This document shows, piece after piece, positions 37,565-51,326 of a DNA stretch of 64,000 bases. The stretch is from NCBI GenBank assembly GCA_946800325.1, contig OX326960.1, positions 49,099,355-49,163,354 of the forward strand, read 5' to 3'. The stretch's first letter is position 1. Every line of letters begins with the position of its first letter. Made by a program: the position numbers and the translations under genes. Below the pieces are notes generated by a model. The model searched no databases. It was not told the DNA's origin and saw nothing but the letters and a program-made list of their open reading frames with translations. Source of the stretch: Luzula sylvatica (lineage: Eukaryota > Streptophyta > Magnoliopsida > Poales > Juncaceae).

Positions 37565-39300
37565 CACAAACACTAAGAAAGTTTGTTTTTAGATTCAAAA
37601 CAAGATTTTAACGCTTTGATGAGATCAAATAACGTGTTTTTAGATCATTTGTATCGTATCTTTTGGTACATAACTTTTCACCAAATTTCACAAACACTAA
37701 GAAAGTTTGTTTTTAGATTCAAAACAAGATTTTAACGCTTTGAAGAGATCAAATAACGTGTTTTTAGATCATTTGTATCGTATCTTTTACTACTTAACTT
37801 TTCACCAAATTTCACTAACACAAAGAAAGTTTGTTTTTAGATTCAAAACAAGATTTTAACGCTTTGAGGAGTTCAAATAACGTGTTTTTAGATCATTTGT
37901 ATCGTATCTTTTACTACATAACTTTTCACCAAATTTCACAAACACTAAGAAAGTTTGTTTTTAGATTCAAAACAAGATTTTAACGCTTTGATGAGTTCAA
38001 ATAACGTGTTTTTAGATCATTTGTATCGTATCTTTTAGTACATAACTTTTCACCAAATTTCACAAACACTAAGAAAGTATGTTTTTAGATTCAAAACAAG
38101 ATTTTAACGCTTTGAGGAGTTCAAATAACGTGTTTTTAGATCATTTGTATCGTATCTTTTACTACATAACTTTTCACCAAATTTCACTAACACAAAGAAA
38201 GTTTGTTTTTAGATTCAAAACAAGATTTTAACGCTTTGAGGAGTTCAAATAACGTGTTTTTAGATCATTTGTATCGTATCTTTTACTACATAACCTTTCA
38301 CCAAATTTCACAAACACTAAGAAAGTTTGTTTTTAGATTCAAAACAAGATTTTAACGCTTTGATGAGATCAAATAACGTGTTTTTAGATCATTTGTATCG
38401 TATCTTTTACTACATAACTTTTCACCAAATTTCACAAACACTAAGAAAGTTTGTTTTTAGCTTCAAAACAAGATTTTAACGCTTTGATGAGTTCAAATAA
38501 CGTGTTTTTAGATCATTTGTATTGTATCTTTTAGTACATAACTTTTCACCAAATTTCACAAACACTAAGAAAGTTTGTTTTTAGATTCAAAACAAGATTT
38601 TAACGCTTGGAGGAGTTCAAATAACGTGTTTTTAGATCATTTGTATCGTATCTTTTACTACATAACTTTTCACCAAATTTCACAAACACTAAGAAAGTTT
38701 GTTTTTAGATTCAAAACAAGATTTTAACGCTTTGATGAGTTCAAATAACGTGTTTTTAGATCATTTGTATCGTATCTTTTAGTACATAACTTTTCACCAA
38801 ATTTCACAAACACTAAGAAAGTTTGTTTTTAGATTCAAAACAAGATTTTAACGCTTTGAGGAGTTCAAATAACGTGTTTTTAGATCATTTGTATCGTATC
38901 TTTTACTACATAACTTTTCACCAAATTTCACAAACACAAAGAAAGTTTGTTTTTAGATTCAAAACAAGATTTTAACGTTTTGATGAGTTCAAATAACGTG
39001 TTTTTAGATCATTTGTATCGTATCTTTTACTACATAACTTTTCACCAAATTTCACAAACACTAAGAAAGTTTGTTTTTAGATTCAAAACAAGATTTTAAC
39101 GCTTTGAGGAGTTCAAATAACGTGTTTTTAGATCATTTGTATCGTATCTTTTACTGCATAACTTTTCACCAAATTTCACTAACACAAAGAAAGTTTGTTT
39201 TTAGATTCAAAACAAGATTTTAACGCTTTGAGGTGTTCAAATAACGTGTTTTTAGATCATTTGTATCGTATCTTTTACTACATAACTTTTCACCAAATTT
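37565..39300 (+). repeat. 14-monomer repeat, copy 2
   Basis: Tandem copy of 35829-37564 at 1736 bp, sharing aagagatc, ctacttaac, ataacct and tattgtatc. Its final M1 has the ordinary ttttcacc end and leads into a normal 15-mer at 39301. Confidence 0.9.
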
Positions 39301-42300
39301 CACTAACACTAAGAAAGTTTGTTTTTAGATTCAAAACAAGATTTTAACGCTTTGATGAGATCAAATAACGTGTTTTTAGATCATTTGTATCGTATCTTTT
39401 GGTACATAACTTTTCACCAAATTTCACAAACACTAAGAAAGTTTGTTTTTAGATTCAAAACAAGATTTTAACGCTTTGAGGAGTTCAAATAACGTGTTTT
39501 TAGATCATTTGTATCGTATCTTTTACTACATAACTTTTCACCAAATTTCACTAACACAAAGAAAGTTTGTTTTTAGATTCAAAACAAGATTATAACGCTT
39601 TGAGGAGTTCAAATAACGTGTTTTTAGATCATTTGTATCGTATCTTTTACTACATAACTTTTCACCAAATTTCACAAACACTAAGAAAGTTTGTTTTTAG
39701 ATTCAAAACAAGATTTTAACGCTTTGATGAGATCAAATAACGTGTTTTTAGATCATTTGTATCGTATCTTTTGGTACATAACTTTTCACCAAATTTCACA
39801 AACACTAAGAAAGTTTGTTTTTAGATTCAAAACAAGATTTTAACGCTTTGAAGAGTTCAAATAACGTGTTTTTAGATCATTTGTATCGTATCTTTTACTA
39901 CATAACTTTTCACCAAATTTCACTAACACAAAGAAAGTTTGTTTTTAGATTCAAAACAAGATTTTAACGCTTTGAGGAGTTCAAATAACGTGTTTTTAGA
40001 TCATTTGTATCGTATCTTTTACTACATAACTTTTCACCAAATTTCACAAACACTAAGAAAGTTTGTTTTTAGATTCAAAACAAGATTTTAACGCTTTGAT
40101 GAGTTCAAATAACGTGTTTTTAGATCATTTGTATCGTATCTTTTAGTACATAACTTTTCACCAAATTTCACAAACACTAAGAAAGTATGTTTTTAGATTC
40201 AAAACAAGATTTTAACGCTTTGAGGAGTTCAAATAACGTGTTTTTAGATCATTTGTATCGTATCTTTTACTACATAACTTTTCACCAAATTTCACAAACA
40301 CTAAGAAAGTTTGTTTTTAGCTTCAAAACAAGATTTTAACGCTTTGATGAGTTCAAATAACGTGTTTTTAGATCATTTGTATCGTATCTTTTAGTACATA
40401 ACTTTTCACCAAATTTCACAAACACTAAGAAAGTTTGTTTTTAGATTCAAAACAAGATTTTAACGCTTGGAGGAGTTCAAATAACGTGTTTTTAGATCAT
40501 TTGTATCGTATCTTTTACTACATAACTTTTCACCAAATTTCACAAACACTAAGAAAGTTTGTTTTTAGATTCAAAACAAGATTTTAACGCTTTGATGAGT
40601 TCAAATAACGTGTTTTTAGATCATTTGTATCGTATCTTTTAGTACATAACTTTTCACCAAATTTCACAAACACTAAGAAAGTTTGTTTTTAGATTCAAAA
40701 CAAGATTTTAACGCTTTGAGGAGTTCAAATAACGTGTTTTTAGATCATTTGTATCGTATCTTTTACTACATAACTTTTCACCAAATTTCACAAACACAAA
40801 GAAAGTTTGTTTTTAGATTCAAAACAAGATTTTAACGTTTTGATGAGTTCAAATAACGTGTTTTTAGATCATTTGTATCGTATCTTTTACTACATAACTT
40901 TTCACCAAATTTCACAAACACTAAGAAAGTTTGTTTTTAGATTCAAAACAAGATTTTAACGCTTTGAGGAGTTCAAATAACGTGTTTTTAGATCATTTGT
41001 ATCGTATCTTTTACTGCATAACTTTTCACCAAATTTCACTAACACAAAGAAAGTTTGTTTTTAGATTCAAAACAAGATTTTAACGCTTTGAGGTGTTCAA
41101 ATAACGTGTTTTAGATCATTTGTATCGTATCTTTTACTACATAACTTTTCACCAAATTTCACTAACACTAAGAAAGTTTGTTTTTAGATTCAAAACAAGA
41201 TTTTAACGCTTTGATGAGATCAAATAACGTGTTTTTAGATCATTTGTATCGTATCTTTTGGTACATAACTTTTCACCAAATTTCACAAACACTAAGAAAG
41301 TTTGTTTTTAGATTCAAAACAAGATTTTAACGCTTTGAGGAGTTCAAATAACGTGTTTTTAGATCATTTGTATCGTATCTTTTACTACATAACTTTTCAC
41401 CAAATTTCACTAACACAAAGAAAGTTTGTTTTTAGATTCAAAACAAGATTATAACGCTTTGAGGAGTTCAAATAACGTGTTTTTAGATCATTTGTATCGT
41501 ATCTTTTACTACATAACTTTTCACCAAATTTCACAAACACTAAGAAAGTTTGTTTTTAGATTCAAAACAAGATTTTAACGCTTTGATGAGATCAAATAAC
41601 GTGTTTTTAGATCATTTGTATCGTATCTTTTGGTACATAACTTTTCACCAAATTTCACAAACACTACGAAAGTTTGTTTTTAGATTCAAAACAAGATTTT
41701 AACGCTTTGAAGAGTTCAAATAACGTGTTTTTAGATCATTTGTATCGTATCTTTTACTACATAACTTTTCACCAAATTTCACTAACACAAAGAAAGTTTG
41801 TTTTTAGATTCAAAACAAGATTTTAACGCTTTGAGGAGTTCAAATAACGTGTTTTTAGATCATTTGTATCGTATCTTTTACTACATAACTTTTCACCAAA
41901 TTTCACAAACACTAAGAAAGTTTGTTTTTAGATTCAAAACAAGATTTTAACGCTTTGATGAGTTCAAATAACGTGTTTTTAGATCATTTGTATCGTATCT
42001 TTTAGTACATAACTTTTCACCAAATTTCACAAACACTAAGAAAGTATGTTTTTAGATTCAAAACAAGATTTTAACGCTTTGAGGAGTTCAAATAACGTGT
42101 TTTTAGATCATTTGTATCGTATCTTTTACTACATAACTTTTCACCAAATTTCACAAACACTAAGAAAGTTTGTTTTTAGCTTCAAAACAAGATTTTAACG
42201 CTTTGATGAGTTCAAATAACGTGTTTTTAGATCATTTGTATCGTATCTTTTAGTACATAACTTTTCACCAAATTTCACAAACACTAAGAAAGTTTGTTTT

Positions 42301-43019
42301 TAGATTCAAAACAAGATTTTAACGCTTGGAGGAGTTCAAATAACGTGTTTTTAGATCATTTGTATCGTATCTTTTACTACATAACTTTTCACCAAATTTC
42401 ACAAACACTAAGAAAGTTTGTTTTTAGATTCAAAACAAGATTTTAACGCTTTGATGAGTTCAAATAACGTGTTTTTAGATCATTTGTATCGTATCTTTTA
42501 GTACATAACTTTTCACCAAATTTCACAAACACTAAGAAAGTTTGTTTTTAGATTCAAAACAAGATTTTAACGCTTTGAGGAGTTCAAATAACGTGTTTTT
42601 AGATCATTTGTATCGTATCTTTTACTACATAACTTTTCACCAAATTTCACAAACACAAAGAAAGTTTGTTTTTAGATTCAAAACAAGATTTTAACGCTTT
42701 GATGAGTTCAAATAACGTGTTTTTAGATCATTTGTATCGTATCTTTTAGTACATAACTTTTCACCAAATTTCACAAACACTAAGAAAGTTTGTTTTTAGA
42801 TTCAAAACAAGATTTTAACGCTTTGAGGAGTTCAAATAACGTGTTTTTAGATCATTTGTATCGTATCTTTTACTACATAACTTTTCACCAAATTTCACTA
42901 ACACAAAGAAAGTTTGTTTTTAGATTCAAAACAAGATTTTAACGCTTTGAGGAGTTCAAATAACGTGTTTTTAGATCATTTGTATCGTATCTTTTACTAC
43001 ATAACTTTTCACCAAATTT
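39301..43019 (+). repeat. 30-monomer segmental copy B
   Basis: Same order as 31242-34960, 65 monomers downstream. M1 has the one-T deletion (41037-41159), M6 has cactacgaaag (about 41668), and the same K/C/T junction set closes it at 42648-43019. Confidence 0.93.
41037..41159 (+). repeat. M1 with one-base deletion, 123 bp
   Basis: Same four-T run as in the M1 at 32978-33100, here at about 41104-41115. Confidence 0.95.
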
Positions 43020-45499
43020 CACTAACACTAAGAAAGTTTGTTTTTAGATTCAAAACAAGATTTTAACGTTTTGATGAGTTCAAATAACGTGTTTTTAGAT
43101 CATTTGTATCGTATCTTTTACTACATAACTTTTCACCAAATTTCACAAACACTACGAAAGTTTGTTTTTAGATTCAAAACAAGATTTTAACGCTTTGAAG
43201 AGTTCAAATAACGTGTTTTTAGATCATTTGTATCGTATCTTTTACTACATAACTTTTCACCAAATTTCACAAACACTACGAAAGTTTGTTTTTAGATTCA
43301 AAACAAGATTTTAACGCTTTGAAGAGTTCAAATAACGTGTTTTTAGATCATTTGTATCGTATCTTTTACTACATAACTTTTCACCAAATTTCACAAACAC
43401 TAAGAAAGTTTGTTTTTAGATTCAAAACAAGATTTTAACGCTTTGAGGAGTTCAAATAACTTGTTTTTAGATCATTTGTATCGTATATTTTACTACATAA
43501 CTTTTCACCAAATTTCACTAACACAAAGAAAGTTTGTTTTTAGATTCAAAACAAGATTTTAACGCTTTGAGGAGTTCAAATAACGTGTTTTTAGATCATT
43601 TGTATCGTATCTTTTACTACATAACTTTTCACCAAATTTCACAAACACTACGAAAGTTTGTTTTTAGATTCAAAACAAGATTTTAACGCTTTGAAGAGTT
43701 CAAATAACGTGTTTTTAGATCATTTGTATCGTATCTTTTACTACATAACTTTTCACCAAATTTCACAAACACTAAGAAAGTTTGTTTTTAGATTCAAAAC
43801 AAGATTTTAACGCTTTGAGGAGTTCAAATAACGTGTTTTTAGATCATATGTATCGTATCTTTTACTACATAACTTTTCACCAAATTTCACTAACACAAAG
43901 AAAGTTTGTTTTTAGATTCAAAACAAGATTTTAACGCTTTGAGGAGTTCAAATAACGTGTTTTTAGATCATTTGTATCGTATCTTTTACTACATAACCTT
44001 TCACCAAATTTCACAAACACTAAGAAAGTTTGTTTTTAGATTCAAAACAAGATTTTAACGTTTTGATGAGATCAAATAACGTGTTTTTAGATCATTTGTA
44101 TCGTATCTTTTACTACATAACTTTTCACCAAATTTCACAAACACTAAGAAAGTTTGTTTTTAGATTCAAAACAAGATTTTAACGCTTTGATGAGTTCAAA
44201 TAACGTGTTTTTAGATCATTTGTATCGTATCTTTTACTGCATAACTTTTCACCAAATTTCACAAACACTAAGAAAGTTTGTTTTTAGATTCAAAACAAGA
44301 TTTTAACGCTTGGAGGAGTTCAAATAACGTGTTTTTAGATCATTTGTATCGTATCTTTTACTACATAACTTTTCACCAAATTTCACTAACACTAAGAAAG
44401 TTTGTTTTTAGATTCAAAACAAGATTTTAACGCTTTGATGAGTTCAAATAACGTGTTTTTAGATCATTTGTATCGTATCTTTTAGTACATAACTTTTCAC
44501 CAAATTTCACAAACACTAAGAAAGTTTGTTTTTAGATTCAAAACAAGATTTTAACGCTTTGAGGAGTTCAAATAACGTGTTTTTAGATCATTTGTATCGT
44601 ATCTTTTACTACATAACTTTTCACCAAATTTCACAAACACAAAGAAAGTTTGTTTTTAGATTCAAAACAAGATTTTAACGTTTTGATGAGTTCAAATAAC
44701 GTGTTTTTAGATCATTTGTATCGTATCTTTTACTACATAACTTTTCACCAAATTTCACAAACACTAAGAAAGTTTGTTTTTAGATTCAAAACAAGATTTT
44801 AACGCTTTGAGGAGTTCAAATAACGTGTTTTTAGATCATTTGTATCGTATCTTTTACTGCATAACTTTTCACCAAATTTCACTAACACAAAGAAAGTTTG
44901 TTTTTAGATTCAAAACAAGATTTTAACGCTTTGAGGTGTTCAAATAACGTGTTTTTAGATCATTTGTATCGTATCTTTTACTACATAACTTTTCACCAAA
45001 TTTCACTAACACTAAGAAAGTTTGTTTTTAGATTCAAAACAAGATTTTAACGCTTTGAGGAGTTCAAATAACGTGTTTTTAGATCATTTGTATCGTATCT
45101 TTTACTACATAACTTTTCACCAAATTTCACAAACACAAAGAAAGTTTGTTTTTAGATTCAAAACAAGATTTTAACGTTTTGATGAGTTCAAATAACGTGT
45201 TTTTAGATCATTTGTATCGTATCTTTTACTACATAACTTTTCACCAAATTTCACAAACACTAAGAAAGTTTGTTTTTAGATTCAAAACAAGATTTTAACG
45301 CTTTGAGGAGTTCAAATAACGTGTTTTTAGATCATTTCTATCGTATCTTTTACTGCATAACTTTTCACCAAATTTCACTAACACAAAGAAAGTTTGTTTT
45401 TAGATTCAAAACAAGATTTTAACGCTTTGAGGTGTTCAAATAACGTGTTTTTAGATCATTTGTATCGTATCTTTTACTACATAACTTTTCACCAAATTA
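43020..45499 (+). repeat. Scrambled 20-monomer block
   Basis: This block begins with an L/M14 hybrid (43020), then two M6-like monomers with cactacgaaag in a row (43144, 43268), a 96A/70T monomer (43392), a T monomer, and a third cactacgaaag M6 (43640). The set at 43764-45003 (C-56G, T with ataacct, 50T-60A-actac, 56T-actgc, 53G, L-56T-agtac, C, M14, M15, M1) recurs at 50087-51326. It ends with a C-type L-56G monomer, M14, M15 (with atttctatc) and M1. Repeated single M6 copies suggest very local duplication. Confidence 0.85.
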
Positions 45500-48400
45500 C
45501 ACTAACACTAAGAAAGTTTGTTTTTAGATTCAAAACAAGATTTTAACGCTTTGATGAGATCAAATAACGTGTTTTTAGATCATTTGTATCGTATCTTTTG
45601 GTACATAACTTTTCACCAAATTTCACAAACACTAAGAAAGTTTGTTTTTAGATTCAAAACAAGATTTTAACGCTTTGAGGAGTTCAAATAACGTGTTTTT
45701 AGATCATTTGTATCGTATCTTTTACTACATAACTTTTCACCAAATTTCACTAACACAAAGAAAGTTTGTTTTTAGATTCAAAACAAGATTATAACGCTTT
45801 GAGGAGTTCAAATAACGTGTTTTTAGATCATTTGTATCGTATCTTTTACTACATAACTTTTCACCAAATTTCACAAACACTAAGAAAGTTTGTTTTTAGA
45901 TTCAAAACAAGATTTTAACGCTTTGATGAGATCAAATAACGTGTTTTTAGATCATTTGTATCGTATCTTTTGGTACATAACTTTTCACCAAATTTCACAA
46001 ACACTAAGAAAGTTTGTTTTTAGATTCAAAACAAGATTTTAACGCTTTGAAGAGTTCAAATAACGTGTTTTTAGATCATTTGTATCGTATCTTTTACTAC
46101 ATAACTTTTCACCAAATTTCACTAACACAAAGAAAGTTTGTTTTTAGATTCAAAACAAGATTTTAACGCTTTGAGGAGTTCAAATAACGTGTTTTTAGAT
46201 CATTTGTATCGTATCTTTTACTACATAACTTTTCACCAAATTTCACAAACACTAAGAAAGTTTGTTTTTAGATTCAAAACAAGATTTTAACGCTTTGATG
46301 AGTTCAAATAACGTGTTTTTAGATCATTTGTATCGTATCTTTTAGTACATAACTTTTCACCAAATTTCACAAACACTAAGAAAGTATGTTTTTAGATTCA
46401 AAACAAGATTTTAACGCTTTGAGGAGTTCAAATAACGTGTTTTTAGATCATTTGTATCGTATCTTTTACTACATAACTTTTCACCAAATTTCACAAACAC
46501 TAAGAAAGTTTGTTTTTAGCTTCAAAACAAGATTTTAACGCTTTGATGAGTTCAAATAACGTGTTTTTAGATCATTTGTATCGTATCTTTTAGTACATAA
46601 CTTTTCACCAAATTTCACAAACACTAAGAAAGTTTGTTTTTAGATTCAAAACAAGATTTTAACGCTTGGAGGAGTTCAAATAACGTGTTTTTAGATCATT
46701 TGTATCGTATCTTTTACTACATAACTTTTCACCAAATTTCACAAACACTAAGAAAGTTTGTTTTTAGATTCAAAACAAGATTTTAACGCTTTGATGAGTT
46801 CAAATAACGTGTTTTTAGATCATTTGTATCGTATCTTTTAGTACATAACTTTTCACCAAATTTCACAAACACTAAGAAAGTTTGTTTTTAGATTCAAAAC
46901 AAGATTTTAACGCTTTGAGGAGTTCAAATAACGTGTTTTTAGATCATTTGTATCGTATCTTTTACTACATAACTTTTCACCAAATTTCACAAACACAAAG
47001 AAAGTTTGTTTTTAGATTCAAAACAAGATTTTAACGTTTTGATGAGTTCAAATAACGTGTTTTTAGATAATTTGTATCGTATCTTTTACTACATAACTTT
47101 TCACCAAATTTCACAAACACTAAGAAAGTTTGTTTTTAGATTCAAAACAAGATTTTAACGCTTTGAGGAGTTCAAATAACGTGTTTTTAGATCATTTGTA
47201 TCGTATCTTTTACTGCATAACTTTTCACCAAATTTCACTAACACAAAGAAAGTTTGTTTTTAGATTCAAAACAAGATTTTAACGCTTTGAGGTGTTCAAA
47301 TAACGTGTTTTAGATCATTTGTATCGTATCTTTTACTACATAACTTTTCACCAAATTTCACTAACACTAAGAAAGTTTGTTTTTAGATTCAAAACAAGAT
47401 TTTAACGCTTTGATGAGATCAAATAACGTGTTTTTAGATCATTTGTATCGTATCTTTTGGTACATAACTTTTCACCAAATTTCACAAACACTAAGAAAGT
47501 TTGTTTTTAGATTCAAAACAAGATTTTAACGCTTTGAGGAGTTCAAATAACGTGTTTTTAGATCATTTGTATCGTATCTTTTACTACATAACTTTTCACC
47601 AAATTTCACTAACACAAAGAAAGTTTGTTTTTAGATTCAAAACAAGATTATAACGCTTTGAGGAGTTCAAATAACGTGTTTTTAGATCATTTGTATCGTA
47701 TCTTTTACTACATAACTTTTCACCAAATTTCACAAACACTAAGAAAGTTTGTTTTTAGATTCAAAACAAGATTTTAACGCTTTGATGAGATCAAATAACG
47801 TGTTTTTAGATCATTTGTATCGTATCTTTTGGTACATAACTTTTCACCAAATTTCACAAACACTACGAAAGTTTGTTTTTAGATTCAAAACAAGATTTTA
47901 ACGCTTTGAAGAGTTCAAATAACGTGTTTTTAGATCATTTGTATCGTATCTTTTACTACATAACTTTTCACCAAATTTCACTAACACAAAGAAAGTTTGT
48001 TTTTAGATTCAAAACAAGATTTTAACGCTTTGAGGAGTTCAAATAACGTGTTTTTAGATCATTTGTATCGTATCTTTTACTACATAACTTTTCACCAAAT
48101 TTCACAAACACTAAGAAAGTTTGTTTTTAGATTCAAAACAAGATTTTAACGCTTTGATGAGTTCAAATAACGTGTTTTTAGATCATTTGTATCGTATCTT
48201 TTAGTACATAACTTTTCACCAAATTTCACAAACACTAAGAAAGTATGTTTTTAGATTCAAAACAAGATTTTAACGCTTTGAGGAGTTCAAATAACGTGTT
48301 TTTAGATCATTTGTATCGTATCTTTTACTACATAACTTTTCACCAAATTTCACAAACACTAAGAAAGTTTGTTTTTAGCTTCAAAACAAGATTTTAACGC

Positions 48401-49962
48401 TTTGATGAGTTCAAATAACGTGTTTTTAGATCATTTGTATCGTATCTTTTAGTACATAACTTTTCACCAAATTTCACAAACACTAAGAAAGTTTGTTTTT
48501 AGATTCAAAACAAGATTTTAACGCTTGGAGGAGTTCAAATAACGTGTTTTTAGATCATTTGTATCGTATCTTTTACTACATAACTTTTCACCAAATTTCA
48601 CAAACACTAAGAAAGTTTGTTTTTAGATTCAAAACAAGATTTTAACGCTTTGATGAGTTCAAATAACGTGTTTTTAGATCATTTGTATCGTATCTTTTAG
48701 TACATAACTTTTCACCAAATTTCACAAACACTAAGAAAGTTTGTTTTTAGATTCAAAACAAGATTTTAACGCTTTGAGGAGTTCAAATAACGTGTTTTTA
48801 GATCATTTGTATCGTATCTTTTACTACATAACTTTTCACCAAATTTCACAAACACAAAGAAAGTTTGTTTTTAGATTCAAAACAAGATTTTAACGCTTTG
48901 ATGAGTTCAAATAACGTGTTTTTAGATCATTTGTATCGTATCTTTTAGTACATAACTTTTCACCAAATTTCACAAACACTAAGAAAGTTTGTTTTTAGAT
49001 TCAAAACAAGATTTTAACGCTTTGAGGAGTTCAAATAACGTGTTTTTAGATCATTTGTATCGTATCTTTTACTACATAACTTTTCACCAAATTTCACTAA
49101 CACAAAGAAAGTTTGTTTTTAGATTCAAAACAAGATTTTAACGCTTTGAGGAGTTCAAATAACGTGTTTTTAGATCATTTGTATCGTATCTTTTACTACA
49201 TAACTTTTCACCAAATTTCACTAACACTAAGAAAGTTTGTTTTTAGATTCAAAACAAGATTTTAACGCTTTGAGGAGTTCAAATAACTTGTTTTTAGATC
49301 ATTTGTATCGTATATTTTACTACATAACTTTTCACCAAATTTCACTAACACAAAGAAAGTTTGTTTTTAGATTCAAAACAAGATTTTAACGCTTTGAGGA
49401 GTTCAAATAACGTGTTTTTAGATCATTTGTATCGTATCTTTTACTACATAACTTTTCACCAAATTTCACAAACACTAAGAAAGTTTGTTTTTAGATTCAA
49501 AACAAGATTTTAACGCTTTGATGAGTTCAAATAACGTGTTTTTAGATCATTTGTATCGTATCTTTTAGTACATAACTTTTCACCAAATTTCACAAACACT
49601 AAGAAAGTTTGTTTTTAGTTTCAAAACTAGATTTTAACGCTTTGAGGAGTTCAAATAACGTGTTTTTAGATCATTTGTATCGTATCTTTTACTACATAAC
49701 TTTTCACCAAATTTCACAAACACAAAGAAAGTTTGTTTTTAGATTCAAAACAAGATTTTAACGCTTTGATGAGTTCAAATAACGTGTTTTTAGATCATTT
49801 GTATCGTATCTTTTGGTACATAACTTTTCACCAAATTTCACAAACACTAAGAAAGTTTGTTTTTAGATTCAAAACAAGATTTTAACGCTTTGAGGAGTTC
49901 AAATAACGTGTTTTTAGATCATTTGTATCGTATCTTTTACTACATAACTTTTCACCAAATTT
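45500..49962 (+). repeat. 36-monomer segmental copy C
   Basis: Matches 31242-35704 monomer by monomer at a distance of 115 monomers (14,258 bp). It includes the M1 deletion (47236-47358), M6 with cactacgaaag (about 47864), the K/C/T junction set, L with aacttg and gtatatt (49219), and the gtttc-aactag monomer (49591). Private changes include aaattacac near 45496 and gataatttg near 47065. Confidence 0.93.
47236..47358 (+). repeat. M1 with one-base deletion, 123 bp
   Basis: Third instance of the four-T run (about 47303-47314), in the same monomer type and the same place in the higher-order unit as those at 32978 and 41037. Confidence 0.95.
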
Positions 49963-51326
49963 CACTAACACAAAGAAAGTTTGTTTTTAGATTCAAAACA
50001 AGATTTTAACGCTTTGAGGAGTTCAAATAACGTGTTTTTAGATCATTTGTATCGTATCTTTTACTACATAACTTTTCACCAAATTTCACAAACACTAAGA
50101 AAGTTTGTTTTTAGATTCAAAACAAGATTTTAACGCTTTGAGGAGTTCAAATAACGTGTTTTTAGATCATTTGTATCGTATCTTTTACTACATAACTTTT
50201 CACCAAATTTCACTAACACAAAGAAAGTTTGTTTTTAGATTCAAAACAAGATTTTAACGCTTTGAGGAGTTCAAATAACGTGTTTTTAGATCATTTGTAT
50301 CGTATCTTTTACTACATAACCTTTCACCAAATTTCACAAACACTAAGAAAGTTTGTTTTTAGATTCAAAACAAGATTTTAACGTTTTGATGAGATCAAAT
50401 AACGTGTTTTTAGATCATTTGTATCGTATCTTTTACTACATAACTTTTCACCAAATTTCACAAACACTAAGAAAGTTTGTTTTTAGATTCAAAACAAGAT
50501 TTTAACGCTTTGATGAGTTCAAATAACGTGTTTTTAGATCATTTGTATCGTATCTTTTACTGCATAACTTTTCACCAAATTTCACAAACACTAAGAAAGT
50601 TTGTTTTTAGATTCAAAACAAGATTTTAACGCTTGGAGGAGTTCAAATAACGTGTTTTTAGATCATTTGTATCGTATCTTTTACTACATAACTTTTCACC
50701 AAATTTCACTAACACTAAGAAAGTTTGTTTTTAGATTCAAAACAAGATTTTAACGCTTTGATGAGTTCAAATAACGTGTTTTTAGATCATTTGTATCGTA
50801 TCTTTTAGTACATAACTTTTCACCAAATTTCACAAACACTAAGAAAGTTTGTTTTTAGATTCAAAACAAGATTTTAACGCTTTGAGGAGTTCAAATAACG
50901 TGTTTTTAGATCATTTGTATCGTATCTTTTACTACATAACTTTTCACCAAATTTCACAAACACAAAGAAAGTTTGTTTTTAGATTCAAAACAAGATTTTA
51001 ACGTTTTGATGAGTTCAAATAACGTGTTTTTAGATCATTTGTATCGTATCTTTTACTACATAACTTTTCACCAAATTTCACAAACACTAAGAAAGTTTGT
51101 TTTTAGATTCAAAACAAGATTTTAACGCTTTGAGGAGTTCAAATAACGTGTTTTTAGATCATTTGTATCGTATCTTTTACTGCATAACTTTTCACCAAAT
51201 TTCACTAACACAAAGAAAGTTTGTTTTTAGATTCAAAACAAGATTTTAACGCTTTGAGGTGTTCAAATAACGTGTTTTTAGATCATTTGTATCGTATCTT
51301 TTACTACATAACTTTTCACCAAATTT
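49963..51326 (+). repeat. Eleven-monomer block ending in M14-M15-M1
   Basis: After one T-56G monomer, ten monomers (50087-51326) match 43764-45003 at a distance of 51 monomers. Shared marks are ataacct, a 50T-60A monomer, 56T-actgc and L-56T-agtac. Confidence 0.85.

Noticed and set aside
35829..39300. A transposon with long terminal repeats, suggested by the paired 14-mers
   Set aside because: The two copies are directly adjacent satellite units with no internal coding region, primer site or target duplication.
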